NCBI RefSeq assembly: GCF_039534085.1
Contig: NZ_BAAAUT010000013.1
Coordinates: forward strand, 79,105 to 143,104
Origin: Planomonospora_B alba
GTDB taxonomy: Bacteria; Actinomycetota; Actinomycetes; Streptosporangiales; Streptosporangiaceae
Reading direction: 5' to 3'
Length of the DNA stretch: 64,000 nucleotides
Shown: piece after piece, positions 56,161-64,000 of the stretch
How the letters are laid out: the number at the start of each line of letters is the position of its first letter
How positions within the stretch are numbered: position 1 is the stretch's first letter
The notes under the pieces: model-generated
Databases searched by the model: none
Seen by the model: only the letters and a program-made list of their open reading frames with translations
What the model was told of the DNA's origin: nothing
Program-made: the position numbers and the translations under genes

Positions 56161-57231
56161 GTGCCTACCTCGAAACGCCTCCGGCCCCCGGTCGTCGCCG
56201 TCACCGGCGCGGCCTCGGGCATCGGCCGCGCGTTCCTCGCGAAGGTCGCCTCGTCTGCGGATTTCCGCAGAGTCGTGGCCATCGACGAGCAGCGCGGCGA
56301 CGTGCCCGACGTGACGTGGAGGGTGATCGACGTCCGAGATCCGCTCTTGGCGAACCGGATCTCCGACATCGACGTGCTCGTCCACCTGTCGGCCGACTAC
56401 GGTCTCGGCTCCGACGCCGGGGAGAGGCGCGCCTACAACCTGCGCGCGGCGCAGACGGTGCTCACCGCCAGCGCCGCGGCCCGGGTGCGCCGCGTCGTGC
56501 TGGTCACCAGCGCCATGGTGTACGGCGCGGCGCCCGACAACGAGGTGCCGCTGCCGGAGGACGCCCCCGTCGCGGCCGAGTCCGACACCGGGGTGGTCGG
56601 CGACTACCTGGAGATCGAGGCGCTGGTACGGCGTTCGCTCCGCAGCCACCCGGGGCTGGAGGTGACCGTGCTCCGCCCCGCGGCGCTGGTCGGTCCGGGC
56701 ATCGACAGCGTGGTCACCCGGCACTTCGAGGCGCCGAGGCTGCTCACCGTGAAGGGCTGCAGCCCCCGCTGGCAGTTCTGCCACATCGACGACCTGGTCT
56801 CCGCGCTGGAGCTGGCCGCGCTCGGCGCCGTCTCCGGCGTGGTCGCCGTGGGCGGCGAGGGATGGCTGGAGCAGGAGCAGGTGGAGGAGATCTCCGGGCT
56901 GCGCCGGCTGGAGCTTCCCGCCGGACTGACCTTCGGCACCGCCCAGCGCCTGCACCGGCTGGGCATCACCCCGGCGCCCGCCGCCGACCTGCACTACGTC
57001 GTCTACCCCTGGGTGGTCGACTGCGCGTCGCTCCGCGAGACGGGCTGGAAGCCGCAGTGGACCAACGAGGCAGCGTTCGCGCAGCTCCTGGAGCTCCGCG
57101 AGGGCAGGCACGCGGTGGTCGGCCGCCGCCTGTCCGGCAAGGACGCGACGCTCACCGCCGCCGGCGCGACCGTCGCGGTCCTCGGCACCGCCGCGATCGT
57201 CCGCGTCGCGCGCAAGAAGCGCCGCACCTAG
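56161..57231 (+). CDS. NAD-dependent epimerase/dehydratase family (SDR) protein
   Basis: 356 residues from GTG 56161, with agtgagg upstream. Extended SDR: V-T-G-A-A-S-G-I-G-R near 14-23, D-V-R-D-P-L-L near 57, L-S-A-D near 75, V-T-S-A-M-V-Y-G-A-A near 118-127, but the catalytic Y-x-x-x-K is Y-L-E-I-E, so the Lys position is Glu. That suggests a non-catalytic or altered enzyme. The C-terminus has a hydrophobic helix (about 332-350, A-T-V-A-V-L-G-T-A-A-I-V) and a basic tail, giving a membrane tether. Divergent from the DUF2342 gene. Confidence 0.8.
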   Translation: MPTSKRLRPPVVAVTGAASGIGRAFLAKVASSADFRRVVAIDEQRGDVPDVTWRVIDVRDPLLANRISDIDVLVHLSADYGLGSDAGERRAYNLRAAQTVLTASAAARVRRVVLVTSAMVYGAAPDNEVPLPEDAPVAAESDTGVVGDYLEIEALVRRSLRSHPGLEVTVLRPAALVGPGIDSVVTRHFEAPRLLTVKGCSPRWQFCHIDDLVSALELAALGAVSGVVAVGGEGWLEQEQVEEISGLRRLELPAGLTFGTAQRLHRLGITPAPAADLHYVVYPWVVDCASLRETGWKPQWTNEAAFAQLLELREGRHAVVGRRLSGKDATLTAAGATVAVLGTAAIVRVARKKRRT

Positions 57232-57404
57232 CGTCCGCCGCGCGCACCGGGCCGCGCGTCGCCCGTCGCCCGTCGCGCGTCCCGGTCTCCGCGCGTCCGC
57301 CGCCGACCGGCCGGGGCGCGGCACCCGCGGGGAGGCGGAGCGCGGGGTGAGCCGGATCCGGCTCACCCCGGAGCCCCGCTTGCCGGGAAGGTAGGCTTTC
57401 CGGC

Positions 57405-57830
57405 GTGGACGTCATCCGGCTGCTGGGAATTCGCGACAGCGCTCTCTCCCTGGACGAGGTGTTCGCGGCGGTGGGCGACCACGCCGCAGGCGGGACCGCC
57501 CTGTTCGTCGGGACCGTACGGGACCAGGACCACGGCAAGCCGGTCGCCCGGCTCTCCTATTCGGCGCACCCGAGCGCGCAGGAGCACCTGCGCAGGGTGG
57601 CCGAGAAGGTCGCCGCCGACTTCCCGGTGACCGCGCTGGCCGCGGTGCACCGGGTGGGCGACCTGGAGCTGGGGGACATCGCGGTCATCGTGGCCGTCTC
57701 CTGCCCCCACCGGCAGGAGGCGTTCGCCGCCTCCCGCCGCCTCATCGACGACCTCAAGAGCGAGGTCCCGATCTGGAAGAACCAGCTCTTCGCCGACGGC
57801 ACGACCGAGTGGGTCGGGGCCTGCGAGTGA
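57405..57830 (+). CDS. moaE: Molybdopterin synthase catalytic subunit MoaE
   Basis: 141 residues from GTG 57405. G-T-A-L-F-V-G-T-V-R-D near 30-40, H-R-V-G-D-L-E-L-G-D-I-A-V near 84-96, S-C-P-H-R-Q-E-A-F-A-A-S-R-R-L-I-D-D-L-K near 101-120, and V-P-I-W-K-N-Q, where the catalytic Lys is kept. MoaE with MoaD thiocarboxylate makes molybdopterin from precursor Z; MoeZ (13.1 kb) can load MoaD. No moaD is adjacent. Cytoplasmic. Confidence 0.93.
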   Translation: MDVIRLLGIRDSALSLDEVFAAVGDHAAGGTALFVGTVRDQDHGKPVARLSYSAHPSAQEHLRRVAEKVAADFPVTALAAVHRVGDLELGDIAVIVAVSCPHRQEAFAASRRLIDDLKSEVPIWKNQLFADGTTEWVGACE

Positions 57831-57890
57831 GGGCGCGCGGGCCGTACCGCCGATCTCGGCCGGTGGCCGGGACCGCATAGGCTTCCTCCC

Positions 57891-58937
57891 ATGTCCCGAC
57901 GTGCGCTGACCCTCATGGTGGCCGGCTTCCTCACGCTCGTGCTGGGCGTCGTCGGCACGCTGCTGCCGGTGCCGTATGTCGTGCTGAGCCCCGGGCCGAC
58001 CGAGAACACCATCGGTGACGTCAAGGGCACACCGGTGATCAACATCGAGGGACGCCGGACCTACCCGACGGACGGCAGCCTCAGCCTCGTCACGGTGGCC
58101 TACCAGGGTGGTCCCGGCAGCAGGATCGACCTGCTCACCGCGTTGCGCGGGTGGGTGGACCCGACCATCGCGGTGGTTCCGGAGGAGACGATCTTCCCTC
58201 CGGCGACCACCGCCGAGGAGGTCGAGGAGCAGAACACCCAGGAGATGAGCAACTCCCAGGACGACGCGACCGCGGCGGCCCTGAAGGAGCTGCGGATCCC
58301 CTACACCTCCGTCGTGACCGTCGCCGCCACGCAGAAGGGCCTGCCGGCCCACGGGAAGTTCGAGGAGGGCGACGAGCTCGTCTCGGTGGACGGGGTGCCC
58401 GCCACCGACCGCGAGACCGTCTCGGCGACCGTCCGCAAGCACAAGGCCGGCGAGCAGGTCGCCTTCGTCGTCAAGCGGGACGGCGAGGAGACGACCGTGA
58501 CCGTCCCGACCGCCGCGGCCGCGGACGGCACGCCCGTCGTCGGCATCTCCATGGGCATCGACTACCGGTTCCCGTTCGAGGTGAGCATCAGCGTCGGCGA
58601 CGTCGGCGGGCCGAGCGCGGGGATGATGTTCTCCCTCGGGATCATCGACAAGCTCACCCCGGGCTCGCTGACCGGCGGCAAGTCCGTCGCCGGGACCGGG
58701 ACGATCACTCCTGACGGCGAGGTCGGCGCGATCGGCGGCATCCAGCAGAAGATGGTGGGGGCCCGCGAGTCGGGGGCCACCGTCTTCCTCACCCCGGCCG
58801 ACAACTGCGCCGAGGCGCTCGCCGCGGTTCCCGACGGGCTCACGCTGGTCAAGGTCGAGACCCTGCACGGAGCGGTCCAGGCCCTCGACGCGGTGCGCAC
58901 CGGCTCGGGCACCGTCCCCCGCTGCTCGGCGAACTGA
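57891..58937 (+). CDS. Lon-like PDZ-domain serine protease (S16 family)
   Basis: 348 residues from ATG 57891. An N-terminal membrane helix (about 7-27) precedes a PDZ domain (L-P-A-H-G-K-F-E-E-G-D-E-L-V-S-V-D-G near 150-170) and a C-terminal Lon-type protease part with catalytic Ser in G-G-P-S-A-G-M-M near 240-247 and Lys in I-Q-Q-K near 283-286. The whole form is the YlbL/Rv3194c family, anchored with its active part outside. Located beside UPF0182, its usual neighbour. Confidence 0.92.
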   Translation: MSRRALTLMVAGFLTLVLGVVGTLLPVPYVVLSPGPTENTIGDVKGTPVINIEGRRTYPTDGSLSLVTVAYQGGPGSRIDLLTALRGWVDPTIAVVPEETIFPPATTAEEVEEQNTQEMSNSQDDATAAALKELRIPYTSVVTVAATQKGLPAHGKFEEGDELVSVDGVPATDRETVSATVRKHKAGEQVAFVVKRDGEETTVTVPTAAAADGTPVVGISMGIDYRFPFEVSISVGDVGGPSAGMMFSLGIIDKLTPGSLTGGKSVAGTGTITPDGEVGAIGGIQQKMVGARESGATVFLTPADNCAEALAAVPDGLTLVKVETLHGAVQALDAVRTGSGTVPRCSAN

Positions 58938-59185
58938 CGGGCCGGGCACCGTACGGCGGAGGCCCGGGGCGCGGCAGGGGCGCGGAGGACGTGCGGGAGA
59001 GCGGGAGAACGGCGCGACGAATGCGGCCGGTGGGGCACGGATCGGCCCTCCCGTGCGTTAGCCGTACTGATAGCCGGACTTCCGGGCGCCGTCGTCCACA
59101 CCGCACCGAGCGGTTGAACGCGACGGAACCCCCGCCGGTGTAGGTTGCCAGACACGGACCGTGCTCTTCTGACAAGGGGTTGGCC
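58938..59185 (+). other. Intergenic region before UPF0182 gene
   Basis: About 250 bases without a gene. ggttgaac near 59112 and taggtt near 59142 could be parts of a promoter, but their spacing (21 bases) is unusual, so I make no firm call. Confidence 0.35.
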
Positions 59186-62158
59186 TTGAGCTTCCGGACC
59201 CCCGGAGCCGGTAGGGCGATGCGCTTGCCCCGCCGGCCGCGACTGATGCTCCCTGTCGCGATCGCCGTCATCGCGCTCGTGGCATTCTTCTTCCTGTTCT
59301 CCGGTGTCTTCACCGACTACCTCTGGTACGACTCGGTGGACTACACCGAGGTGTTCTCCGGTGTGGTCGTCACGCAGATCGTGCTCTTCATCGTGGGCGC
59401 GCTGCTGATGGTCGGCATCGTGGGCGGCAACATGCTGCTGGCCTACCGGACGCGGCCGATGTTCGGCCCCGGCATGTTCGGCGGCGCCAGCGGCGCCGAC
59501 CGCTACCGGATGGCCCTCGACCCGCACCGGAAAATGATCTTCCTGGTCGGCATGGCGATCCTGGCCCTGTTCACCGGGTCGTCGTTCGCCAACCAGTGGA
59601 AGACCTGGCTGGAGTTCGTCAACGCCACGCCGTTCAACGAGAACGACGCGCTGTTCGGCATGGACATCTCCTTCTTCATGTTCACCTATCCGTTCATCCG
59701 GATGGTGCTGAACTTCCTGTTCACCGCCGTGATCCTGTCGGCGGCCATGGCCACGATCGTGCACTACCTGTACGGCGGGTTCCGGCTCCAGTCGCCCGGC
59801 GTGCACGCCTCGCGCGCCGCCCGGGTGCACCTGTCGGTGCTGCTCGGGGTGTTCGTGCTGCTGAAGGCGATCGCCTACTGGGTCGACCGCTACGGCCTGG
59901 TCTTCTCCGAGCGGGGCTTCGTGCACGGCGCCTCGTACACCGACGTCAGCGCCGTGCTGCCCGCCAAGACCATCCTGGCGATCATCGCGCTGATCTGCGC
60001 CGCGCTGTTCTTCGCCGGGATCGTACGGCCCGGCGGCATGCTGCCCGGCGTCGCCTTCGGCCTCCTGGTGCTCTCGGCCATCCTGATCGGCGGGGTCTAT
60101 CCGGCCCTGGTCCAGCAGTTCCAGGTCAAGCCGAACGAGCAGGCGCGCGAGCAGGTCTACATCAAGCGGAACATCGACGCCACCCGCAAGGCCTACGACG
60201 TCGCCGACGCCGAGGTCATCGACTACGCGGCGCAGGGCGACGCGAGCAAGGCCAACGTCACCGCCGACACCTCGATCTCGGGCGTACGGCTGCTCGACCC
60301 GAACCTGATCTCCGAGACCTACCAGCAGAAGCAGCGGATCCGCGGCTTCTACGACTTCCATGACCCGCTGGACGTCGACCGCTACCCGGACGCGTCGGGC
60401 AACATGCGCGACACGGTCGTGGCGGTGCGCGAGCTGACCGGCCCGCCGCCGGAGCAGGACAACTGGATCAACCGGCACCTGGTCTACACCCACGGCTACG
60501 GCTTCGTGGCCGCGCCGGGCAACGAGGTCGACGCCGAGGGCCTGCCCAACTTCACCGCCAAGGACATGCCGGTCACCGGCCCCCTGGTGCAGCAGACCGG
60601 GCTTAAGGAGTCGCGGATCTACTACGGCGAGTCCGAGACCGCGCCCGAGTACGTCATCGTGGGCGGTGACAAGGAGCAGGAGCTCGACTACCCCGGCAGC
60701 GGCAACACCGGCCAGAAGAACACGACCTACACCGGCAAGGGCGGTGTGCCCGTCGGCTCGTTCTTCAACCGGCTGCTCTATGCGGCCAAGTACGGCGAGA
60801 TCAACATGCTCCTCTCGGGCGACGTCAACGAGAAGTCGAAGATCCTGTACGTGCGTGACCCGGCCGAGCGCGTCGCCAAGGTCGCGCCGTTCCTCAGCCT
60901 GGACAACAACGCCTACCCCGCCATCGTCGACGGCCGGGTGGTGTGGATCATCGACGCCTACACCACGTCCAACGCCTACCCCTACTCCACGAGCAGGAGC
61001 CTCGAGGAGATGACGCGGGACACCGCCACCGACCCGCGCCTGGCCGTGCAGCAGCCGCGCGACCGGATCAACTACATGCGCAACTCGGTCAAGGCGGTGG
61101 TCGACGCCTACGACGGCACGGTCCGGCTCTACGCCTGGGACGAGCAGGACCCGATCCTGCAGACCTGGCGCAAGGCGTTCCCCGGCACCCTCAAGCCGAA
61201 GACCGAGATGTCGGCGCAGCTCCTGCAGCACGTCCGCTACCCCGAGGCGCTGTTCAAGGTCCAGCGCGACGTGCTGTCCCGCTACCACATCACCGACCCC
61301 AACGCCTTCTACGGCGGCCAGGACTTCTGGAACGTCCCGAACGACCCGTCGTCGGGCGAGCGGAACATCAAGCAGCCGCCGTACTACCTGTCGGTCAAGA
61401 TGCCGGGGACGGACACCCCGTCGTTCTCGCTGACCACCACGTTCGTGCCGCGCCAGGGCCCCAACCTCGCCGCGTTCATGGCGGTGAACGCGACGGCGGG
61501 GGACGACTACGGGAAGATGCGCATCCTGCGCATGCCGTCCAACACCACCGTCGCCGGCCCCGGCCAGGTGCAGAACAACTTCCAGAACAAGTTCTCCGGC
61601 GAGCTCAACGTGCTCGGCCTGGGCCAGTCCAAGGTCCGCTACGGCAACCTGCTGACCCTGCCGTTCGCCGACGGGCTGATCTACGTCGAGCCCGTCTACG
61701 TGGAGATCCAGGCGGCCTCCGGGCAGGAGCCGTACCCGATCCTCCGCCGCGTGCTGGTCGGCTACGGCAGCAAGGTCGGCTCGGGTGACACCCTGGAGGA
61801 GGCGCTGAAGCAGGTCTTCGGGGAGGGCGTGCAGCAGCCCGTCGCCCCCGACGAGGGCAAGCCGGACACGCCGGAGGAGGGCACCGGGCAGCCCGCCGCC
61901 GGCACCGACCTCGCCAGGGCGATCAGCGAGGCCCAGGACGCCTACACCGCGGCCCAGGACGCGTTGGCGAAGAACCCGCCGGACTGGCAGGCGTACGGCG
62001 ACGCGCAGGAGAAGCTGAGGGCGGCTCTGGACAAGCTCAAGGGGGCCGCTCCCGCGGAGGGCCCTGCCGCGACGCCGTCTCCGACGCCCACGGGGACACC
62101 GTCTCCGACGCCTTCGCCGGCGACGACGGCCACGCCGTCGCCATCGCCCACGTCATAG
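59186..62158 (+). CDS. UPF0182 family large membrane protein
   Basis: 990 residues from TTG 59186, where aaggggttggcc gives a proper ribosome-binding spacing; TTG 59180 is the alternative. Seven membrane helices lie in the first 310 residues (for example A-V-I-A-L-V-A-F-F-F-L-F-S-G-V-F), followed by a large external domain of about 600 residues and a Pro/Ser/Thr-rich C-terminus (T-P-S-P-T-P repeats). Family UPF0182 (Rv3193c type) of unknown function, always next to the PDZ protease in actinobacteria. Ends about 60 bases before the initiator tRNA genes. Confidence 0.92.
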   Translation: MSFRTPGAGRAMRLPRRPRLMLPVAIAVIALVAFFFLFSGVFTDYLWYDSVDYTEVFSGVVVTQIVLFIVGALLMVGIVGGNMLLAYRTRPMFGPGMFGGASGADRYRMALDPHRKMIFLVGMAILALFTGSSFANQWKTWLEFVNATPFNENDALFGMDISFFMFTYPFIRMVLNFLFTAVILSAAMATIVHYLYGGFRLQSPGVHASRAARVHLSVLLGVFVLLKAIAYWVDRYGLVFSERGFVHGASYTDVSAVLPAKTILAIIALICAALFFAGIVRPGGMLPGVAFGLLVLSAILIGGVYPALVQQFQVKPNEQAREQVYIKRNIDATRKAYDVADAEVIDYAAQGDASKANVTADTSISGVRLLDPNLISETYQQKQRIRGFYDFHDPLDVDRYPDASGNMRDTVVAVRELTGPPPEQDNWINRHLVYTHGYGFVAAPGNEVDAEGLPNFTAKDMPVTGPLVQQTGLKESRIYYGESETAPEYVIVGGDKEQELDYPGSGNTGQKNTTYTGKGGVPVGSFFNRLLYAAKYGEINMLLSGDVNEKSKILYVRDPAERVAKVAPFLSLDNNAYPAIVDGRVVWIIDAYTTSNAYPYSTSRSLEEMTRDTATDPRLAVQQPRDRINYMRNSVKAVVDAYDGTVRLYAWDEQDPILQTWRKAFPGTLKPKTEMSAQLLQHVRYPEALFKVQRDVLSRYHITDPNAFYGGQDFWNVPNDPSSGERNIKQPPYYLSVKMPGTDTPSFSLTTTFVPRQGPNLAAFMAVNATAGDDYGKMRILRMPSNTTVAGPGQVQNNFQNKFSGELNVLGLGQSKVRYGNLLTLPFADGLIYVEPVYVEIQAASGQEPYPILRRVLVGYGSKVGSGDTLEEALKQVFGEGVQQPVAPDEGKPDTPEEGTGQPAAGTDLARAISEAQDAYTAAQDALAKNPPDWQAYGDAQEKLRAALDKLKGAAPAEGPAATPSPTPTGTPSPTPSPATTATPSPSPTS

Positions 62159-62217
62159 GCGCGGCGCCGTTCGATTCGCATTCACTCCCGCGTCAGGGTA
62201 GTCTTCAGACACACCGA

Positions 62218-62294
62218 CGCGGGGTGGAGCAGTTCGGTAGCTCGCTGGGCTCATAACCCAGAGGTCGCAGGTTCAAATCCTGTCCCCGCTACCA
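62218..62294 (+). tRNA. Initiator tRNA-fMet (CAT), copy 1
   Basis: 77 bases with CCA encoded. Acceptor 5' CGCGGGG pairs with CCCCGCT apart from C1-U72, the unpaired first pair typical of initiator tRNAs; three G-C pairs precede the anticodon loop (GGG-CTCATAA-CCC), with anticodon CAT at 62252-62254. T-loop gttcaaatcc is standard. Copy 2 is identical and starts 172 bases later; the shared segment covers 62197-62294. Followed by a terminator. Confidence 0.97.
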
Positions 62295-62296
62295 GA

Positions 62297-62331
62297 GGAA
62301 GGCCCGGATCTCATCGAGGTCCGGGCCTTCC
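62297..62331 (+). terminator. Terminator hairpin after tRNA copy 1
   Basis: GGAAGGCCCGGA pairs perfectly with TCCGGGCCTTCC across an 11-base loop, two bases after the CCA end. Confidence 0.75.
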
Positions 62332-62389
62332 GCGTTGAAGAGTCAATTTGCTCTCCGCGGCGGAGCCCGGTAGTCTTCAGACACACCGA

Positions 62390-62466
62390 CGCGGGGTGGA
62401 GCAGTTCGGTAGCTCGCTGGGCTCATAACCCAGAGGTCGCAGGTTCAAATCCTGTCCCCGCTACCA
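62390..62466 (+). tRNA. Initiator tRNA-fMet (CAT), copy 2
   Basis: Identical in all 77 bases to copy 1, with the same upstream bases (ggtagtcttcagacacaccga), anticodon CAT at 62424-62426. The identical upstream bases mean the promoter was duplicated too, giving two complete units. Confidence 0.97.
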
Positions 62467-62469
62467 AGA

Positions 62470-62506
62470 GAAACGCCCTCCGGGAAGACTTCCCGGAGGG
62501 CGTTTC
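62470..62506 (+). terminator. Terminator hairpin after tRNA copy 2
   Basis: GAAACGCCCTCCGGGAAG pairs perfectly with CTTCCCGGAGGGCGTTTC with one base between, giving a stem of about 17 bp, starting three bases after the tRNA. Confidence 0.75.
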
Positions 62507-62645
62507 GCGTATTCCGGTGCCTGCTTTGCCCGGGGTCCCGCCGACGTCGCCGACCCGGCGCCTGCGCCGAAGACCTCGGCGGCCGGCGGCCGGTGCCGTC
62601 GTCCGCGCCTGGCACGAGGGCGAGTACCGTGCCAGGGTGGATGAC

Positions 62646-63065
62646 ATGTCCCGACCGGTCCTGCGCTGGCGCGTGCGCCGGGAACTCCTCGTTGTGAAGG
62701 CCGCGGGAGCGGCGGTGGCCGCGGTGGCCGCCGTGCTGAGTCTCGGTGACGTGCGCGGAGTGCTCCTGGCGGGCGCGGCGGCGGTGATGCTGGCCGGGCT
62801 GGCCCTACGCGACTTCCTGGTTCCGGTACGGCTCGCCGCCGACGGGGAGGGGCTCACGGTGGCGAAGGGGTTCGCCGGCACGGAGCGCGTGCCGTGGGGC
62901 GAGGTGGAACGGATCAGAGTGGACACCAGGACCCGCTTCGCCTCCCGGACGGAGCTGCTGGAGATCGAGACCGGCGCGGGGCTCTTCCTGCTGAGCCGGT
63001 TCGATCTCGGTGCCCCGGTTCGGGAGGTCGCCGACGAACTGCGGGCGTTCCGGACCGGCGGCTAA
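62646..63065 (+). CDS. Bacterial PH-domain (bPH_6-type) membrane protein
   Basis: 139 residues from ATG 62646 with agggtgg upstream (GTG 62637 adds three residues). Two membrane helices (about 14-33 and 38-55), then a domain with F-L-V-P-V-R-L-A-A-D-G-E-G-L-T-V, R-V-P-W-G-E-V-E-R-I-R-V-D and L-L-E-I-E-T-G, typical of actinobacterial bPH_6 proteins. Function unknown. Its last four bases overlap the end of the convergent next gene. Confidence 0.8.
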   Translation: MSRPVLRWRVRRELLVVKAAGAAVAAVAAVLSLGDVRGVLLAGAAAVMLAGLALRDFLVPVRLAADGEGLTVAKGFAGTERVPWGEVERIRVDTRTRFASRTELLEIETGAGLFLLSRFDLGAPVREVADELRAFRTGG

Positions 63066-63331
63066 CCCTCGGACAGCCAGCCTCTGGCCATCAGCCAGCC
63101 CTTGGTCCTGCCGACCCGGCGGTGCCGGGGCACGAACTTGGGCCTGGTACGGCGGAGCAGCAGGGCCGCCTTGTACACGGCCCAACCCACCAGGAAGGAA
63201 CCGAAAACGGTCTGGCCGAGCCGTGCCCACACCGACACGTCAGCCGCCGCGAAGACCACGACACCGACCCAGAGAACGCCGAAGACGCCCACGAGGGTCG
63301 TCGCGGCCCAATTCATTCCCTGCTGCCACAT
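63062..63331 (-). CDS. Small two-helix membrane protein
   Basis: 89 residues from ATG 63331. Two hydrophobic helices (about 9-31 and 38-59) and a basic tail (L-L-R-R-T-R-P-K-F-V-P-R-H-R-R-V-G-R). Typical small inner-membrane protein with a cytoplasmic positive end; no family recognised. Convergent, overlapping the PH-domain gene by four bases. Confidence 0.7.
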   Translation of the reverse strand: MWQQGMNWAATTLVGVFGVLWVGVVVFAAADVSVWARLGQTVFGSFLVGWAVYKAALLLRRTRPKFVPRHRRVGRTKGWLMARGWLSEG

Positions 63332-63384
63332 GCCTGAAGTGTTACAGATCTTGGTTCAAGGCCAGGTCAACGGCACGGAACGGG

Positions 63385-63786
63385 TCATCGTGGGAGAGTA
63401 CGGCTGGTGCCCGCACACCTTCGGGCACGCACTCCCTTCCCGGTCCTTCTGGCCGGAGGCTGCTCCAGAGCGGCGGCCAGGTCGGCCGCGGTGCGCGCGT
63501 CGGCGAGGATCTGGTTCACCTCGTCCTGTCCGGTCGGGAGCTGACCACGCCTGCCGAGCTCGTCGACGAGGAAGGTGAGCGGTTCCGGATGGCCGGCGGC
63601 CTGCGCGGCGACCGCCGCCCGGGCGGCGGTGAGGAGCCGAAGGTAGTAGGAGCGCAGGGTCGCCTCGCGCATGCGCGCGGTCTCGAGGTCGTCCAGCAGG
63701 GAGCGGGCGAGCAGGAGAAGATCGCCCGGATGGTCGGCCTCTGCGGCGAGGTGCGCGCGGATGTCGTCGAACTCCGAACGGGTCAT
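63385..63786 (-). CDS. Hypothetical helical protein
   Basis: 133 residues from ATG 63786, preceded by ggaggtga, which decides the start over ATG 63801 and the longer frame. All-helical, with H-P-G-D-L-L-L-L-A-R-S-L-L-D-D-L-E near the N-terminus, R-S-Y-Y-L-R-L-L-T-A-A-R-A-A-V-A, then L-T-F-L-V-D-E-L and a basic C-terminus. It reads like small proteins found next to actinomycete helix-turn-helix regulators, but no such gene is in view. Function unknown. Confidence 0.65.
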   Translation of the reverse strand: MTRSEFDDIRAHLAAEADHPGDLLLLARSLLDDLETARMREATLRSYYLRLLTAARAAVAAQAAGHPEPLTFLVDELGRRGQLPTGQDEVNQILADARTAADLAAALEQPPARRTGKGVRARRCAGTSRTLPR

Positions 63787-63801
63787 CAAGGTCACCTCCA
63801 T

Positions 63802-64000
63802 GACGGAGCCAGAGTCCTGACCCTCGTGCCTACTTCGTATCCGAGCCCGATTGCGGATGACTTGCCGTCCGCTTGTGTGCACCGGCAGGTTTGGGACGCG
63901 CGAAGCTCGGGAATGGTTGGCAAGTTGCCGCTGTTGCTCCAGAGTCCTGCTACTGTTTCTTCTGCAGGGCCGAGCCCTGCACCCCCTCTCACGAACCCCG
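63802..64000. other. Window edge, no supported gene
   Basis: About 200 bases, less GC-rich than average (for example ccgcttgtgtgcaccggcag), probably the promoter region of the minus-strand gene at 63385-63786. Any gene beyond base 64000 cannot be judged. Confidence 0.4.

Noticed and set aside
63792..63992. 66-residue minus-strand open frame at the window end
   Set aside because: No ribosome-binding site or recognisable motif, and it covers the likely promoter of the 63385-63786 gene.

Overview
This 64 kb window is chromosomal DNA from a very GC-rich actinomycete. Almost every third codon base is G or C, GTG and TTG starts are common, and many genes overlap by 4 to 7 bases. Gene content (two mycosin-like proteases, AdnAB, Ku, WhiB7, mycoredoxin, initiator tRNA with encoded CCA) points to the Actinomycetia. 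From general knowledge I would guess Streptosporangiales, but nothing here proves the genus. I see no phage, insertion sequence or CRISPR array.

Layout. (a) 1-8.5 kb: the 3' end of an Asp-box beta-propeller gene, a NUDIX hydrolase, a DUF6758-type protein, a MarC transporter, a metallo-beta-lactamase-fold protein that has lost its metal ligands, a RecB-like nuclease, an MpaB-type oxygenase, an alpha/beta hydrolase and a DEAD-box RNA helicase with no normal start codon. (b) 8.8-14.3 kb: ferritin-like protein, DUF3107 protein, TetR regulator, small acidic protein, Ku, a second alpha/beta hydrolase and MoeZ. (c) 14.5-18.9 kb: two paralogous two-gene units, each a membrane-anchored or secreted partner overlapping a mycosin-like subtilase. 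(d) 19-29.6 kb: a small unknown protein, an alkyltransferase-like protein, a large CDP-glycerol glycerophosphotransferase family protein and the adnA-adnB helicase-nuclease pair. (e) 29.6-35.7 kb: an overlapping four-gene minus-strand operon (ATP-grasp ligase, two IucA/IucC synthetases, PLP decarboxylase) behind a near-consensus iron box, so very likely an iron-repressed NRPS-independent siderophore pathway. (f) 35.8-46.2 kb: secreted acidic protein plus histidine kinase and response regulator, NudC, two small secreted proteins, mycoredoxin, a secreted esterase, UvrD2, thioesterase II, and whiB7 with a long attenuated leader. (g) 46.5-64 kb: DMT transporter with divergent MarR, ABC1 kinase, ThiF-like protein, enoyl-CoA hydratase, YgjP-type metallopeptidase, a GT-A-like protein, EEP phosphatase, NUDIX, DUF2342 protein, epimerase, MoaE, Lon-like PDZ protease, a UPF0182 membrane protein, two identical initiator tRNAs, and three small or hypothetical genes.

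How it fits together. The order helicase, ferritin-like protein, DUF3107, TetR, MoeZ, alkyltransferase-like protein, AdnAB, NudC, mycoredoxin, UvrD2, WhiB7, ABC1 kinase, ThiF-like protein, DUF2342, PDZ protease, UPF0182 follows, as far as I recall, the Rv3211-to-Rv3193c region of Mycobacterium tuberculosis. The window therefore looks like an ancient actinobacterial DNA-repair, stress and housekeeping neighbourhood into which lineage-specific cargo (siderophore operon, mycosin units, two-component system, transporters) has been inserted. Most convergent gene ends carry strong GC-rich hairpins, and several gaps carry short tandem repeats of 18 to 36 bp.
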